From assembly GCF_001625215.2 (NCBI RefSeq), contig NC_030385.2, forward strand, positions 2,039,135 to 2,103,134: a DNA stretch of 64,000 bases. The letters are read 5' to 3'. The notes below the pieces were generated by a model. The model searched no databases and was not told where the DNA came from. It saw only the letters and a program-made list of their open reading frames with translations. The position numbers and the translations under genes were made by a program. Within the stretch, counting starts at the first letter, position 1. Each line of letters opens with the position of its first letter. Source of the stretch: Daucus carota subsp. sativus. Its lineage: Eukaryota > Streptophyta > Magnoliopsida > Apiales > Apiaceae. Below are positions 24,801 to 37,370 of the stretch, in pieces.

Positions 24801-25464
24801 CTCTTCATCAAAATGGTCCGTAGTGTCTTTTAATAAGATAGCACTTGTATACTATATTACCTTTTGTATTGTCTAATATACTTCATATTATAAGTTCTGA
24901 TATTTTCCCAACAGGCCTGGATTTGCTGACAAATCCAAAACTGAAGCTCCGAAATGTAGCAGTGCTGATAATGATTTTGTACTCGATGCAGCAACTGCTG
25001 ATAGTAATGCACATGCTCCTATTGAAGATGACAAACAAAAATCTAGTAGCCAGACAGATGCTTCTAAGCCCGATGTCCTTAGCATTGCTGATGGAGCAAA
25101 CGGTAGCATTACAGTAAATCCAAACAAAACCGATGCCAAACACAAGTTCGATAGTGAGGAAGAAGCTAAAACACTGACAATCATCAGAGAGCCTGAGCCT
25201 TGTAGCATTGTAGAATGTGGTGGCGAGAGTGCAACCCATACCAAAATCACAGAGAATGATAAATTACCTCATGAGAAACTAAGCGAAGTTGGGGAGATAG
25301 GAATGTTGCCAGATTCAGTCGATGTAGAATGTGGTGGCCAGAGTGCAACCCATACCAAAATTACAGAGGATGATAAATTACCTCGTGAAAAACCAAGTGA
25401 AGATGGGGAGACAGGAATGTTGCCAGATCCAGTCGATGAGTTGATGCACCCAGAAGCAATTTAA
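18838..25464 (+). CDS. PDS5: Sister chromatid cohesion protein PDS5 (plant PDS5C/D-like)
   Basis: A nuclear cohesin-associated factor that regulates cohesin on chromatin. Twelve exons close in one frame of 646 residues: 18838-18954, 19714-19917, 20018-20199, 20781-20907, 20992-21159, 21302-21574, 22850-22935, 23498-23549, 23847-23924, 24037-24068, 24744-24815 and 24915-25464. The N-terminal 260 residues are HEAT-type helices with the PDS5 signatures LEELLQILDELEGLLSKVEQ-like text, HTDTDVKVSLASCMSELIRI and MTLTLEESEEIP. Exon 6 ends in a basic KKRGRKPK stretch (AT-hook-like). Exons 7-9 encode a Tudor-like domain (RIKVWWPLDKFFYEG, LYADGDEETLNL, ERW). The C-terminus is acidic/Ser-rich with two 38-residue repeats. 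It is much shorter than animal or yeast PDS5, as is the plant C/D class. The exon 4 acceptor (ACACAAG|GTACATT) is the least certain. Confidence 0.85.
18978..19049. repeat. (GA)n microsatellite in PDS5 intron 1
   Basis: About 70 bases of interrupted GAGA starting shortly after the first donor site. Confidence 0.85.
24479..24646. mobile_element. MITE with palindromic terminal repeats, copy 2
   Basis: It lies in PDS5 intron 10. Palindromes GTGTGCCCATGGCCACAC (24491) and GTGTGCCCATGGGCACAC (24615) sit within longer inverted ends: CACACTAACAACCACTTTTTG on the left pairs with CAAAAAGTAGTTGTTAGTGTG on the right, then GGTGGAGG with CCTCCACC. The ends TTTTCTAGTG / CACCAGAAAGACC match copy 1 at 151-334. 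Confidence 0.7.
25210..25437 (+). repeat. 114-bp in-frame tandem duplication in PDS5 exon 12
   Basis: Copies 25210-25323 and 25324-25437 differ at few positions and each encode 38 residues beginning VECGG(E/Q)SATHTKITE. They are residues 563-600 and 601-638 of the protein. Confidence 0.9.
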
Positions 25465-25832
25465 TTAGTGCAGAGTAAAAGATAGAGATTAGCGGATGTA
25501 CACTACAAGCTGGATCAAAACCAGAGTCTGAAGTGCAAGTTTTTACCGTACGTACCTACGAACTACCATGACTTTTAACATTCGGTACTTTTTGTAAACG
25601 TCGATTTCAGTTCAAATTTACTTGTCATGCTATGTCAGCTCTGCCATTGATAAATAGTCGAATCCTTAAATATATAGCCTAGTGGCAAGGATCGACTAGA
25701 AGTCAAATTGTCATTCTTCCTTCACATACTCATATTTTGATACATTGCATGATACTCATCAAGTAAATTTACAGTACTTATCATATACTCTTTATTAGAG
25801 GAGATAAAAGTAATGTATGCAAAAGAAATCAA
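25465..25832. other. Convergent 3' ends of PDS5 and CIPK
   Basis: The PDS5 stop (+) and CIPK stop (-) face each other about 370 bases apart. The interval must hold both 3'UTRs, so overlapping antisense transcript ends are possible. No other feature. Confidence 0.5.
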
Positions 25833-27125
25833 TCATTCTAGAGATTCAATAGCTATTGACTTCTCGCCGTTCCAAATAATATCACCAAGCGCCGGCCGGA
25901 GTTTCTTACTCCAAAACTGATCATACTCCAATGTGTCACCGCCGTCTTTCCTTACCTCAACCACCATAAAGGCGGATGTCACCGCAAACATCTCTGCCGC
26001 CACGGCCAACTTCCCTTTCCTTCCACACTCCATCCCCTGTAATCTCACCCTCGACTCGCTCTTCTTCACACTAAACTGCGTCGCCTTTGCCACCTCCTCA
26101 AGCCGCGATATCACACTACTCGCAGGCATCACTGTCCCGAACCTCCCCCCGTTATCATCTTTCCTCTTCTTCTCTTCAAACAACCGTGACAGATCAAAGC
26201 CTTCTGATAACGATATTATATGAAATGCATTCATCGTCTCAACATTATTGTTGTTCTGATCAACATTATCTTTCTCTTTAGCTGTTTCATCTCTGCCTTT
26301 CATAACACAAGTTTTCCCCTTGAACCAAACTGTTTGCATGAGCTCCGACGTTGTGATCCGGGTGATCGGATTGGGGTCGAGCAATCTTTTTAATATCTTC
26401 CGGGCATCCGAGGAGAACCAAGAGGGGCACTTGAAGTCCCCTCGATATATTTTCTTATACAGGGCCATTATATTGGTGTCCTGAAATGGCAAATACCCGG
26501 CAAGTAACGCGAATAATATGACCCCGCATGACCATAGATCAGCCTTAGCTCCCTCGTATCCTTTCTTCCCAATAACCTCTGGCGCAACATACGCTGGAGT
26601 TCCACAGGTCGTGTGAAAAAGACCGTCCTTCTTCAAATGATCTGACAATGCTGACAACCCGAAATCAGATACCTTAAGATTCCCCTTCTCGTCTAGCAGA
26701 AGATTCTCGGGCTTCAAGTCACGATGGTAAACACCTCGACTGTGACAAAAATCAACCGCAGAGATGAGCTGTTGAAAGTAAGTACGCGCCATTTCTTCCC
26801 TTAACCGGCCTTTGGATATCTTCGCAAATAGTTCTCCACCCCGTATGTACTCCATGGCTATGTAGATCTTGGTTTTGCTCGCCATAACTTCATGAATCTT
26901 TACAATGTTCGGATGATTCACCATTTTCATGACACATATTTCACGCTTCAATTGCTCTGTCATTCCCGCTTGAATAAGCTTCTCCTTCGAAACAACTTTC
27001 ATGGCCACAAGCTCTCCCGATAAAATATTTCTCGACTGGTAAACTTTCGCAAAGTTTCCAATTCCAAGAAGACGCCCAAGCTCGTATTTCCCGTGCAGCA
27101 CACTGGATTTCTTAGCCTCTTGCAT
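25833..27125 (-). CDS. CIPK: CBL-interacting protein kinase (SnRK3/CIPK)
   Basis: A Ser/Thr kinase activated by calcineurin-B-like calcium sensors; family targets are mainly ion transporters and channels. A single uninterrupted 430-residue frame, as in the intronless CIPK clade. Kinase domain about residues 14-268: glycine loop GIGNFAKV (21-28), ATP lysine K43, helix C E62, catalytic HRDLKPEN (134-141), DFG (154-156), activation segment ending in APE (181-183). The regulatory region carries the NAF motif at 299-301 ([19 protein letters not shown]), which binds CBL, followed by [21 protein letters not shown] and a C-terminal domain ending [13 protein letters not shown]. Residues 277-297 form an unusually polar, Asn-rich linker. 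All key residues are present. I do not assign a CIPK number. Confidence 0.95.
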   Translation of the reverse strand: MQEAKKSSVLHGKYELGRLLGIGNFAKVYQSRNILSGELVAMKVVSKEKLIQAGMTEQLKREICVMKMVNHPNIVKIHEVMASKTKIYIAMEYIRGGELFAKISKGRLREEMARTYFQQLISAVDFCHSRGVYHRDLKPENLLLDEKGNLKVSDFGLSALSDHLKKDGLFHTTCGTPAYVAPEVIGKKGYEGAKADLWSCGVILFALLAGYLPFQDTNIMALYKKIYRGDFKCPSWFSSDARKILKRLLDPNPITRITTSELMQTVWFKGKTCVMKGRDETAKEKDNVDQNNNNVETMNAFHIISLSEGFDLSRLFEEKKRKDDNGGRFGTVMPASSVISRLEEVAKATQFSVKKSESRVRLQGMECGRKGKLAVAAEMFAVTSAFMVVEVRKDGGDTLEYDQFWSKKLRPALGDIIWNGEKSIAIESLE

Positions 27126-30100
27126 GATACAATCTATATAGCTAGGTTCTAATAAACAGAACTATTTCAAATACGAAGAGTACTAAATAAACGACGATTA
27201 CAAACGTATTGAACAAGTACTCTACCCGACTTGGACGTATTTGCGATGGCAAGTCCGATCGTGAAAGATGGTCATAGTAAGGTAATGTTGATCTGTGCGA
27301 GTCTGTGTCGAAACTAGAGGCTCAGATTGAAGGTATGTATGCTTTTAGGCTTGATATATACTTCTGCATTTCTGCGAGAAGCCGTGAAATATAAGTAAAC
27401 TTGGCTGATAATCAGTCCAAAAATATGTATGGATATGTTGTTAGTTTGTTCTCTGGTTGAAATTATGCAGGAATAATTGAGCGGTGGGTGAAGAATGATT
27501 TCGAATTATTGCAAGCGACAGAGAAACAACCGGGAAGGTACATAACTACCACTTGTCTAGATGCATCTATCTGATGTTGAGGTCTAGCTACTAGAGAATG
27601 TTGTGAAAATATTTTGCGGTTAACTGTGATATGCGTTTTGTTCTTGTGTTACTTTGTTTATATTGAGGATCAGGACGTGTTGAAACCGAGTCGGGTGGCT
27701 TAGAAGTCGGAAATTGACTTATGACTAACTTATTTACACAAACGTATGAATGTATGAATAAGATGAGTCGAAAAGTGAGCTTTCCGAGCCCAGCCAAACG
27801 GGCAACTTGTCGAGAAAAGGTCCCAGATGTCGCAAAACTTAAGAGTAATGTCTACAATAATAGAGTTGGAAAATGACTCGAAATACCATTTATTAACGCC
27901 GAGTAATCTAATGTTTTGATTTTTGGAAGAAACGCTATATTGTGCTGCGTTTTGGTCTTAAAAATTCTACAAAACGTAACATGATCTTGTGTTTTGACAG
28001 CAAAACGCTACATGAAATAGTGTTTAGGATTTCAAACTCTAAATCGTGTGGTGTTTAGAAGAAAAAGAGGATAAACGCGGCACAATCCAACGTTTTGGAT
28101 TGTAAAATGAAAGGTCGAGACATCTTCTCCTACACTGGTGTTTGGCGACATTTTCATCAAATGTGTGTCATCCAGGACCTACACCCCACCATGTCAGTAT
28201 GTGATGTGGGGTTCATGAATTATGATGATCAATTATTTAGTCATGGTGGGACTGGCTGTTGGATTGAAGAATCTAACAACGTGGCTCCGCGGCACAAAAA
28301 TAATAATGGAGAAAGGAATGATGATGAACCAATGAACCATGCTGGTGGATCCCATTCCGTTTTGTGGCTAGTAGCTTGTAAGCTGTCCTGCTTGAATGTG
28401 CAATGCATGTTCCTGGAAAAGATTAGACTCTGGTTCACTATGGATGTTTTGTTTGTTTTTTCCGCAGACTAGTATTTGTTGAGTAATTGATTTGATTGAT
28501 AGTTTGATAGGTGATAGAGTTCAAAATGTCGACCTAATTAGGTGATTATGAGTGAAGATTCCTGGTTAATTAGTCGCAATCAGTGACGACTTTGATCATT
28601 GATGAAACTTCATGCATGCATGTCTTCGCGAGTCGATCTCGCATGAGATGGTGGTGTTTGGTTCGATTTATTTTGATTTATAAATTATTAAGAGATTGTT
28701 TGTTCGGAATTTTTTGATATCACTTGTGATTTTGTTCATCCCAAACTCAGGCATGATATTTGGTTGAAATTTTTTTACCTAAAACCCAACATATTTTAGA
28801 TTTTCATATTAGAGTAGAAGTCCGAATAAAAAACATGATTTTGAGAAATCAAATTTTTTTTCTTTTATATTCACCTCTATATAATACCAATATATGTGAA
28901 TTATTTAATACAAAATGAGCTCAGGTTGATCCTCCAAATCAATATGTATTCTTTTCTATAATCCCTGGATTTTAGTTAAAAATGAATTGATATTTTCTCT
29001 AAATCAAAATTTAGTTATATTTATTATTTTAATCATGCATGTTCCAGTACTCAGTCTTAAATCGTATATGGGTTGCATGTAAAAAGCTGAGCCAAAACTG
29101 TAAATTGACCTGGCCCAACTGTACACAGGAGTCTGGAACATTTCGTGGGCTTTAGCTTTTAGACAGCACCCATACAGAATTGTCCAAAATTTGAGGCTCT
29201 GAGCTAACGTTGACCATACAAAGATTAAGTAAAACGCTCGACCTTGAAAATTATAAGTGTGGGCTGTTATTCAGGTGCCAAAGAATTAGTAAGCCCGTAT
29301 GATTTCCGGGGAAATGTATATTCATATTTCTGATATGAGGCCCAGATAGATAAATGTCCTTGTGAACACCTTTTGTGAAATAAATGGTTTATTTCAGTTC
29401 TCCACCTAATGTTATCATAAGATCTGAATGGATAATTTATAAGTTGACATTGTATTCTGATTATCGTGAGATTATATAGTTTTATTAGTCGGTTCATATC
29501 GACTACTTTCGTATATTTATTAGTCAAAATAAATAACTCAAGTGCAGGTCACACCTAATAATTATTATAAGATTATATTGAGAAAAACAAATAACTCAAG
29601 TGCAGCTTGTATCCGGTAATTATTATGAGATTATATAATGTCCCTGTTTGGCGTCGCGATGGAAGCTGCTATTACTTTTCACTACTATTTTTCTTAAATT
29701 ATTTGTGTAATTTCTTAACTTGTTTGTGTAAAGTTGTTTGTGTAAAGAGCATGTGGTAATCTGGATCTCAGATATGAGATAAATCAAAACAAACTAGCCC
29801 AAGTACATTTGCTTGAATCATTCATAAGCCCACTATAATCTCTAAGATAGTTACGACTTTTGTTGCTTTCACTAAAATTATATATATTTATATACTTTTT
29901 CTTGAGTAAATTTATATTTAGACACTTGATTAAGTCTCTATTTTTTTTACATGAAACTGATGAGGTGTTACATCGTCACCTTCATCGTGCCCTCAAAAAA
30001 GTTTTAGGCATCATAAACGACAACGAAGATCATTTGTTATTATTTTCCTCTTCCCATTGATCATATTTTAATATTATATGTACTGAAATTATTATTCATA

Positions 30101-31657
30101 TCCAAATTAATATTATAATTTAGTGTGTTATATTAGTATGGAAAACATTTGGTAACTACCAATTTTTATAATATAATTGTTAAAATATGGATATTAAATA
30201 TTAGAAAAAACGAGGAAAACGGGCGACGGATCGAATATATAAAATAGAAGACTATACTAACAACTATATAAAAAGATAGGAGTATATAAATTCAAAACAC
30301 GTTTATTGTTATCGTAAAATAATGCAAATACAAGCACGTGAAACTTATGGACCGACAGGCTTAACAACAAACTATTCGCAGGAACATGCAATCAGGCTCC
30401 AAGATCGGACCGACAAATCCGTGGGGATTTTTTGGTCAAGTCATTCGAAGACTTTAATTTATTTTACAGATGAATAAAGCTACTGTTAGTTTTAAAAAAA
30501 TGAGAAAATAAAAAATAATAAAAGTACTGTTAAATTTTCAACTCCACATTCAACTAAATTTCCTCGTGTTATAGCCGAAATGTAAATTCATCCCCTATCG
30601 AAGAAGTCCACAACCTCTTCTTCACCTTGTACTACTAGCTATTACAATATACATTGTATCTCGTTCGAACCGCATTTTTACCTTTATTGTGTGATTCGGG
30701 ATTTATGTCCAGGATTTAGAACTGATTTTAAACTGAAAAATACTTGTGTAATAAATTTGAAATTGTCTTTAAAGTGAGGAATAAAAAAGACTCTAATTTA
30801 AAATGAGCAATATTAGTTTGAAGTCTTTTATTTCGGTGACTTAATTCTTCAAAACTCTTTTGTTAATAAAGATTATCTAAATCATAAATCATTCATAAAT
30901 TAATATTTGAGTAATTGACAGTTTGTACCCTGCAACTTGAGTGGTTTTTGTGATTTAATATTGTTTTTATAATGTTGGCAGTATTCAACTTAGAACTTGA
31001 AATTTAGAATTTTTAAACAAAATACAAACCTTTATCCAACTGCCATTAAAAAATAACGGTCAACGTCCATTGACCTGGTACCCTTTGTAATAAAATTGCT
31101 AAGAAACACAAAAAATGAAACTGATAGAGATCGGAAATAATTCCAAATTATTATGGGATATTAGAAGTAGTAGATACTCAGGGTGCAAACTGTCGATTAC
31201 TCTTAATATGTTATTATTATATTTTTAATAAATAAAAAATCATAATTTTAAATTGGAGCTGGTCGTGAACTGAGTCTGGTCTGGCTGTACACGTGCGGTT
31301 AGGTTGCTATAGAAAGTCCTGGCAGTCTTATTTCAAGCACCATGATGTTTGAACTCTGGTAAACATCCTAATAATTTAACCAAAAGTGAAAATACTGGAA
31401 GACAAAACACTACTTGTTGAAGTAGGTTACAATGAATGTTGTTTCAGCATCAAGTATAGAGACTCTTTTAGCATCTAAATAAGGGTCAAGATATCTGTGT
31501 GGAGATGCAACTTGGTATGACTAGAATAAGGATGCGTGTCAAAGTTGGAGATTTGTGTATTTATCATCTTGTCGTCTTGTTCTTCATGCTCCTTTGTTTT
31601 ATGGATCAAGTCACGAATCACATAATCTGTGGACTAGGGTCATCCATTTTTATGTAT
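27126..31657. other. Long gene-poor AT-rich spacer
   Basis: The first few hundred bases are the CIPK 5' flank. 27890-28090 holds repeated GTTTTG / AAACGC phrases like an old non-autonomous element. A 125-codon frame at 28095-28472 matches no family I know. 29641-29720 resembles the end of a dispersed element (CTGTTTGGCGTCGCG, AAGCTGC). The rest is AT-rich with no supported gene, RNA or complete element. Confidence 0.4.
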
Positions 31658-31665
31658 AGTGTCAT

Positions 31666-31995
31666 CAGGCCCGTCTTAAACATTTAAGGGGCCCTGTGCT
31701 ATATAAATATATTAGGCCCATAATATAATATCAAAAATTTAATTTTCTTTTTTTTTTATATAACGATAATAAATTTTCCATACAAAAACAACTTGATGAT
31801 ATTAATAAAAAATATAGAGATGATGTATTTTTCATAAAGAAGGTGTAAATTTCAAAGACAGAAAGTTTTGATATGAACCCTGCTTTTAGTTTTTGCTCAT
31901 ATATTATATATTTACATGTTAGAAATATTTGGGGCCCTAAAAATTTGGAGGCCCTGTTCAGTTGGGCTGTTTGCACTCCTCAATAGCCGGCTCTG
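31666..31995. mobile_element. Non-autonomous hAT element, 8-bp duplication AGTGTCAT
   Basis: The left end CAGGCCCGTC and the right end CCGGCTCTG form imperfect inverted repeats (CAGRSCCGKC). They are flanked by perfect AGTGTCAT copies at 31658-31665 and 31996-32003, the 8-bp target duplication of hAT elements. Subterminal GGGGCCCTG on the left faces GGGGCCCTA / GGAGGCCCTG on the right. 330 bp, non-coding. Confidence 0.75.
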
Positions 31996-32003
31996 AGTGT
32001 CAT

Positions 32004-32977
32004 AATATATGTCATTATGCATACACGTTTATGGTGTATCAAAAGATGACACGAAATCGAAACCGAATTTATTTTTTTCCGGTTAACCGAACTGAAATGA
32101 GTAAAAATTAGCTATCAAAAAATTGCGTCGATATTTTTTCAATTTGTAACTGAAACTGAAATTATTATTTCGGTTATTACTTAAAACCGAAATTAATATC
32201 AAAATTTAAATCATTTATCATGTCTACTGCAACTGATATTTGATATAAATAATATAAATTCATCAAACTTATATAACTTCACTTGTGCAAAGTGAAGCAA
32301 ATACTAAGTAATGTCTTGTGCATACGGTTAACACAGGACTACTCTCACTTTCTCTTGCATAGATGGAAGAGACTCTCGGGCGCTTTAAAAGTCGCAGGAA
32401 TTTTTTAGGACTAATCTATTTAGCTCTTTATTATCATGGATCAAAATCATCCGTCTTACTTTAAAAATGCGGAAGTTTCAAAGTTTGGACTTGAAATAAA
32501 TTAAAGTATATCAAGTCAAATATATAAATTCTAATACATTTTAAGTATATCATGTGCTTTCAAAATATAAATTTGCCAATCCAAACGTGAAAATGAAAAT
32601 TATAGAATTTTTTAAATTTTTAATCGAATGTTACGCAGAAATGATCTTGAAAATTTTAGTTATACAACAAACTCAGTCAAAAAAATAAAGATCCGTAGAA
32701 AAAAAGAGAAAGGAAAAGGAGGGAAAGAAAATAAACACAAACATTTAGTATTTTCTCGTGCCAGTCTCTAGTGTGCCAATGAGCCATGTATTTGATTTAA
32801 AACTTTTCTTCACTGGAAAAACCAATCAAATCCAAAGGAGAATTTTCTCGACGATCGACCAGTGTGAAAACCCTAATTCGTCAAAAGCTAGCTACTCCTA
32901 ATTACCAACACGTGCGTATTTCACCGTCAACTCTAACAACACGGCAGCACCCCTGCACCCATCGTATTTGTGACTCA
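32004..32977. other. Spacer with GGTT/AACCGAA phrases
   Basis: 32060-32200 contains CCGAATTT, CCGGTTAACCGAACTGAAA and TTTCGGTTATTAC, like the other phrase repeats in the window. The remainder is AT-rich without a recognisable gene. Confidence 0.35.
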
Positions 32978-33147
32978 CTCCCTCCCACTTGAACGTTACT
33001 CTTCATTCGTATAAAATAAAAATAGTGGAAGAAAGTAGTTGGTGTGATACCGTTTTATATTATTAAAAGTTATTATTTTAAGAATGTATAGAAATGATGG
33101 TACATCCCAAAATAGAAAAGGTATAAAAATGACGGGGACGGAGGGAG
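32978..33147. mobile_element. Degraded Stowaway MITE
   Basis: CTCCCTCCCACTTG at the left and GACGGGGACGGAGGGAG at the right, with TA on the right side only. An unpaired Stowaway-type end (TACTCCCTCCGC) follows at 33193. Confidence 0.5.
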
Positions 33148-34720
33148 TAGTATTTTTATTCTGGATTGATCGCGGAGGTCGTACAAAAAATATACTCCCT
33201 CCGCATGTTGTTTTTGTTTGGACGTATATATTGAGATTCTTATAAATATTCATAATATAGAAATCTATTACTGTTAAAAAAAGGTTTGAAATATAAAAAA
33301 TGAGGGCAATTTTTTTTAAAGGCTCAAAGAAACCGCCGGCGGCATATAGAGCCATATATATTTTTATGAAACGTTATATAAACGTTTTCTAAAGTTTGAT
33401 TTATAATAGATGAGAAAAGAATCAACACACAGTGTGGCACAGTATACTTGGTTAAAGCTCTTCGATTTGGACTGTGGAAGAATTAGTTAAATAAAGAATA
33501 AGATTAGGGCGAAATAATTAAATAATCGCCGCCACTTAAAGCACTAATTAAGTGCAAGAGTCCTGGAAATCAAGCTTTTATTCTCCGTGCTTATAAACTT
33601 GTAATAATATAACGACCTTTTCTTACTTTAATCAGAACCCGTGCATTCTTTTTTACTTTTCTTTCCTTCTACCTTTGAAAACTTGTATTCCAAGGATTCT
33701 TTGTATTTCTTTCGTGATTATGTGACGCAAACTAGCCACTTGCTTGTCCAAACTGAACCACTTGCCTGTCAGTTGTCCAGTTAAATTAATTATTTGAATA
33801 TAATACCTAGCAGTTTGGCATAACTTGAATAAATATTTATTATTTATAAATGAAAAGTTATTTATTCGTATTCATGAAAAAATGGATATTATTCGTATCT
33901 GAATTCGACAATTACGAATACTGATTGAAACATATATGTATATAAATTATACATTTGACAGCAGTACTAATTCCGCTAAACATTGAAATGACAGTGAATA
34001 ATGAATCTACTAATAAAATTTAGGGTTAATTATTTAATTGGTCACTGAAATGAGCTTAATGTATCAAATTGGTATGAAAACGGTATCAAGATGATCACTA
34101 AAATTACCATAAATATATCTCGAAATATGAGTCCAAACAGTAAAAATATTATTTATAAAATTTTACATATTATTCTTGAATGTTATCCCAACCCATAAAA
34201 CTTATGATGACAATGGAAAACACGAGATTTTGTTGTCGTCAATTTTCCGATTAAAGTATTAATCGTAGATAGAGTGGCCAACTTTGACATGCTTTACTTC
34301 TCCCATCTCAACTTGCTTTTATTGATCTTCACGGTGGAGTAATAAAATGTGGTTCATTTTTGCTGTTATCTTTAGTTCATGCATTTATAGATTGGTATTT
34401 TGACCGGAATTTATCAAAGTCAGTGCCAAAACAAATGTCAATCTTGTTCACATGTAACACAATTTGATTTTTTCATTTGTTAAATTATTTGTGGAACAAT
34501 AAAAATAATATCAATTAATGACGTGCTTTTCAGATATTTTTTAAAAATATCAATAAATAATTGGTATAAACAGAGAAATATTTAAACATGATCAAAATAT
34601 TTGGTATAAATAAATATATAGATGTGATAAATATAAACAGGAAAAAAGTTACACGAATACTGATTATAGTTTTAATTACTATAATCCAAGATTTCCCTCA
34701 ACAACCGAACTCTTAAAATA
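33148..34720. other. AT-rich spacer
   Basis: It includes the solitary Stowaway-like end at 33195. No gene or complete element recognised. Confidence 0.35.
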
Positions 34721-34977
34721 CTCCCTCCGTCCCCTTTTACATGTCCATTTTGCTTTTTGAGGAGTCAAATTGACCAATTTTTGACTAAACATTACAAATT
34801 ATCTACTCATCATTTCTAAAATCTGAAAGTTGCATATTAAAATAGACTAAATATACTGTCTAGTGATATAATTTTTATTATTTTTCTCAATTATCTGATA
34901 TATGTAAAGTTCAGTCAAAATATAGTCAATTTGACTGGTAAAAGTCAAAATGAACATGTAAAAGGGGACGGAGGGAG
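34721..34977. mobile_element. Stowaway MITE with near-perfect inverted ends
   Basis: CTCCCTCCGTCCCCTTTTAC and its exact inverse at the right, then CATGTCCATTTTG against CAAAATGAACATG. TA duplications lie at 34719-34720 and 34978-34979. The close match of the ends suggests a recent insertion. 257 bp. Confidence 0.9.
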
Positions 34978-36289
34978 TAGATACTTATACACAACGTGGA
35001 AGAAACGTTAAACGTGCTAATATAGATGTCATTTTTATACACCTGACTAATTTCCTACAGGAATAAAATTCTAAACTACTTTTACAAGGTGATTAAACAA
35101 ATCACGGGATTGCGAAACTGGGCTGAGTGTACTGAAATAAAGAAAATATAATAAGATAAAATTACTATTATGATATCTGATTAATTTATATAAATAATGC
35201 ATCCGTATATTTATTCATTTATCTAGTTTTGACATACAATAATTAAATTGATAAAGATTTGACTGAATTTTATATATAACATAGTAATTGAAAAGATTTA
35301 AAAAATATATAATTACAAACTATATATAAACAATTTGAAAAAATAATTTTAATTTTTAAAATTATGAAAAAATCATTAGTTATTTAATTAAAATATAATC
35401 AATTTAATCATTGAAAATAAAAAATAAAAAATTGGAAAAGAACAGAGTAACTATCTTAATAAAATGACTTAGATAATTTTTACTATCAGGTCAACCCATC
35501 TAAAGATAGATGCTCAAACCAAAAGTGATATAAAGAATAAAGAAAAAAAAGGAGTTTGCATTAAGCAACCGAAGAGTAGCGGCTGTGGATTCCTGCGAAA
35601 AAAAGAGGGAGTATACTCACCTAGACCTGTGTTTCGATTTTCGCATATGTTCGTATACGGTAAGTACGCAACAAGGATCCACTGTTCACACATTGTAAAT
35701 TTTGATTTCCTTGTAAAAGGCGGGCTTGACTTTGACTAAATGATTTCGAGTTGATTTCAAGCTTAAAAGGTTTTAAGCACAAAGCCGACAAGACAAAACA
35801 GCAGTACTCGTACAGGACAATAAAGAGGAAACGCATTTATTAAATTGACACATGTACAATAATTCCATATCTTAAAAATCGGTATTCTTTTGACCTGGAA
35901 TTAAAGTGTACTGTACAATTTGGCTCGTGGAAGTTTGATCGAGCTTGTTTCCTGTATAAATGTATTTTTTTATTGAGCTTAATGTGATAAGTTAAATGTT
36001 AATATTAATAAATTAGAAAATACTATATATATTTTGATGGGAGTTGATAGGATATACTATTAGTAGCAAAAGTATATCAATTTTTATTAGTAGCAAATGT
36101 ATTTCAATTTACCCTCGGAGATCATATATCTTCATGCATTCATGTAAATGATTAAAATTTAATATTTGAAGGCAAGAAAAATCATTCATACATGATTATA
36201 CAATCGCTTTCGAAAAATCAGGTCTTTTTGATAATTTTCGGTTTGTTAAAATTGGTTAATTCTAGTTTCAAGAAAAAAATATATACCCT
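34978..36289. other. AT-rich spacer
   Basis: Very AT-rich, with no supported gene. A 71-codon minus-strand frame at 35621-35836 matches nothing recognised. Confidence 0.35.
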
Positions 36290-36510
36290 CCATCTTTTTC
36301 AATTTACGGATGATAATTTTATCAAACCCAACTAATATCCGATCTTTTAAATTTTCCCAAATTCAATATCCTGGATTTGGATCCGGATTTAAACTTTTTT
36401 GGAACTAAATTAAAATCTTAAATATATCGAACCAATACCCAGTCCAAAATCTGAAACCCGTTCCAAACCAATCCGAACCAAAATCCGAAAAATATCCCGG
36501 TAACATATTC

Positions 36511-36553
<43 letters not shown>

Positions 36554-36830
36554 TGAATTATTAAATAAATTAATATATTACATAGTTTTATAACAATAAT
36601 ACATAACTTTAATACATCGAATAATTAAAATTTATGATTATAACTGATAAGTTGGATATTTGTTGATAATTAATTTAATATATATATGATGTTAATATTG
36701 AACTAATATATACAATACTATTTTTTTAGTTAAACACACACAAACATCAACTTAAAATAACGGATCAGATTTGGATCTCACAAAATTCAAACCGATCCGA
36801 GCGTTGTCATCTCTGTTTGGATTGGTTAAC
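36290..36830. repeat. Degenerate TCCGAACC/GGATTTGGAT phrase repeat with (AT)n core
   Basis: Left part: CCGATCTTTT, GGATTTGGATCCGGATTT, CCAAACCAATCCGAACC and AAATCCGAAA. Right part (36765-36830): CGGATCAGATTTGGATCTC, AAACCGATCCGAGCG, TTTGGATTGG. Between them is a pure TA tract at 36515-36551. The arrangement looks like an AT-cored non-autonomous transposon, but I could not define its ends. Confidence 0.4.
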
Positions 36831-37188
36831 ATTTTTGAGAAAGGATTCGGCACATATTTTCAAGATATTATCTGGTATAGTTTCATTAATTTAACTTATT
36901 CTGTTGTTAATAATCATTTAATGTCAAATTTTTTATTAAAAAAATATAAAATTATACTCTACGTACGTTTTAAAATAGATGTCAATATAAAAAAGTGTTA
37001 ACAAGGAGGAAGTATTTAATATCTCTTGATTTCGAGCAAAATGAATAAAACGACGGAGTGTAAAAAGAAATATTTTTATTAAAATAGAGATACCTGGACA
37101 TGCACGCACTTGACAGTGTAGGAATACTAATTTTCAATGACTACTTGAATCCAAAAATCCAAGCCCTACCCACTAACACAAATCCATG
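36831..37188. other. WRKY gene upstream region
   Basis: AT-rich distal promoter. TTGACA at about 37110 is not a perfect W-box. No other feature. Confidence 0.35.
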
Positions 37189-37196
37189 TATATAAA
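37189..37196 (+). promoter_or_regulatory. TATA box of the WRKY gene
   Basis: TATATAAA about 180 bases before the ATG, followed by a CT-rich leader (37240-37310). Confidence 0.6.
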
Positions 37197-37370
37197 CACA
37201 TACAAATCTATACAGCCTGTTTCATACTCATCACAACTCATTTCTCTCCTTCCTCGGTCTTTCCTCAGGCCTCAACACACCTCCTTTTTTTCTTCTATAT
37301 AGCTTCTTGTGTGGTGCATGAACTAGAAGCTTGCTTTGTCCAAGTGTTTGATTTGAGTTGCTCAGCTATT

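Noticed and set aside
24883-25250. Two long minus-strand frames opposite PDS5 exon 12
   Set aside because: Shadows of the real exon, which has strong splice and family support.
25933-26281. Plus-strand frames opposite the CIPK regulatory domain
   Set aside because: Shadows of an intact kinase gene with all motifs.
28095-28472. 125-codon open frame in the CIPK-WRKY spacer
   Set aside because: No recognisable domain, flanked by repeat-like text, and a competing minus-strand frame covers it. Not called as a gene.
36514-36551. TA tract as a promoter or origin
   Set aside because: A plain microsatellite inside a repeat, with no gene start nearby.
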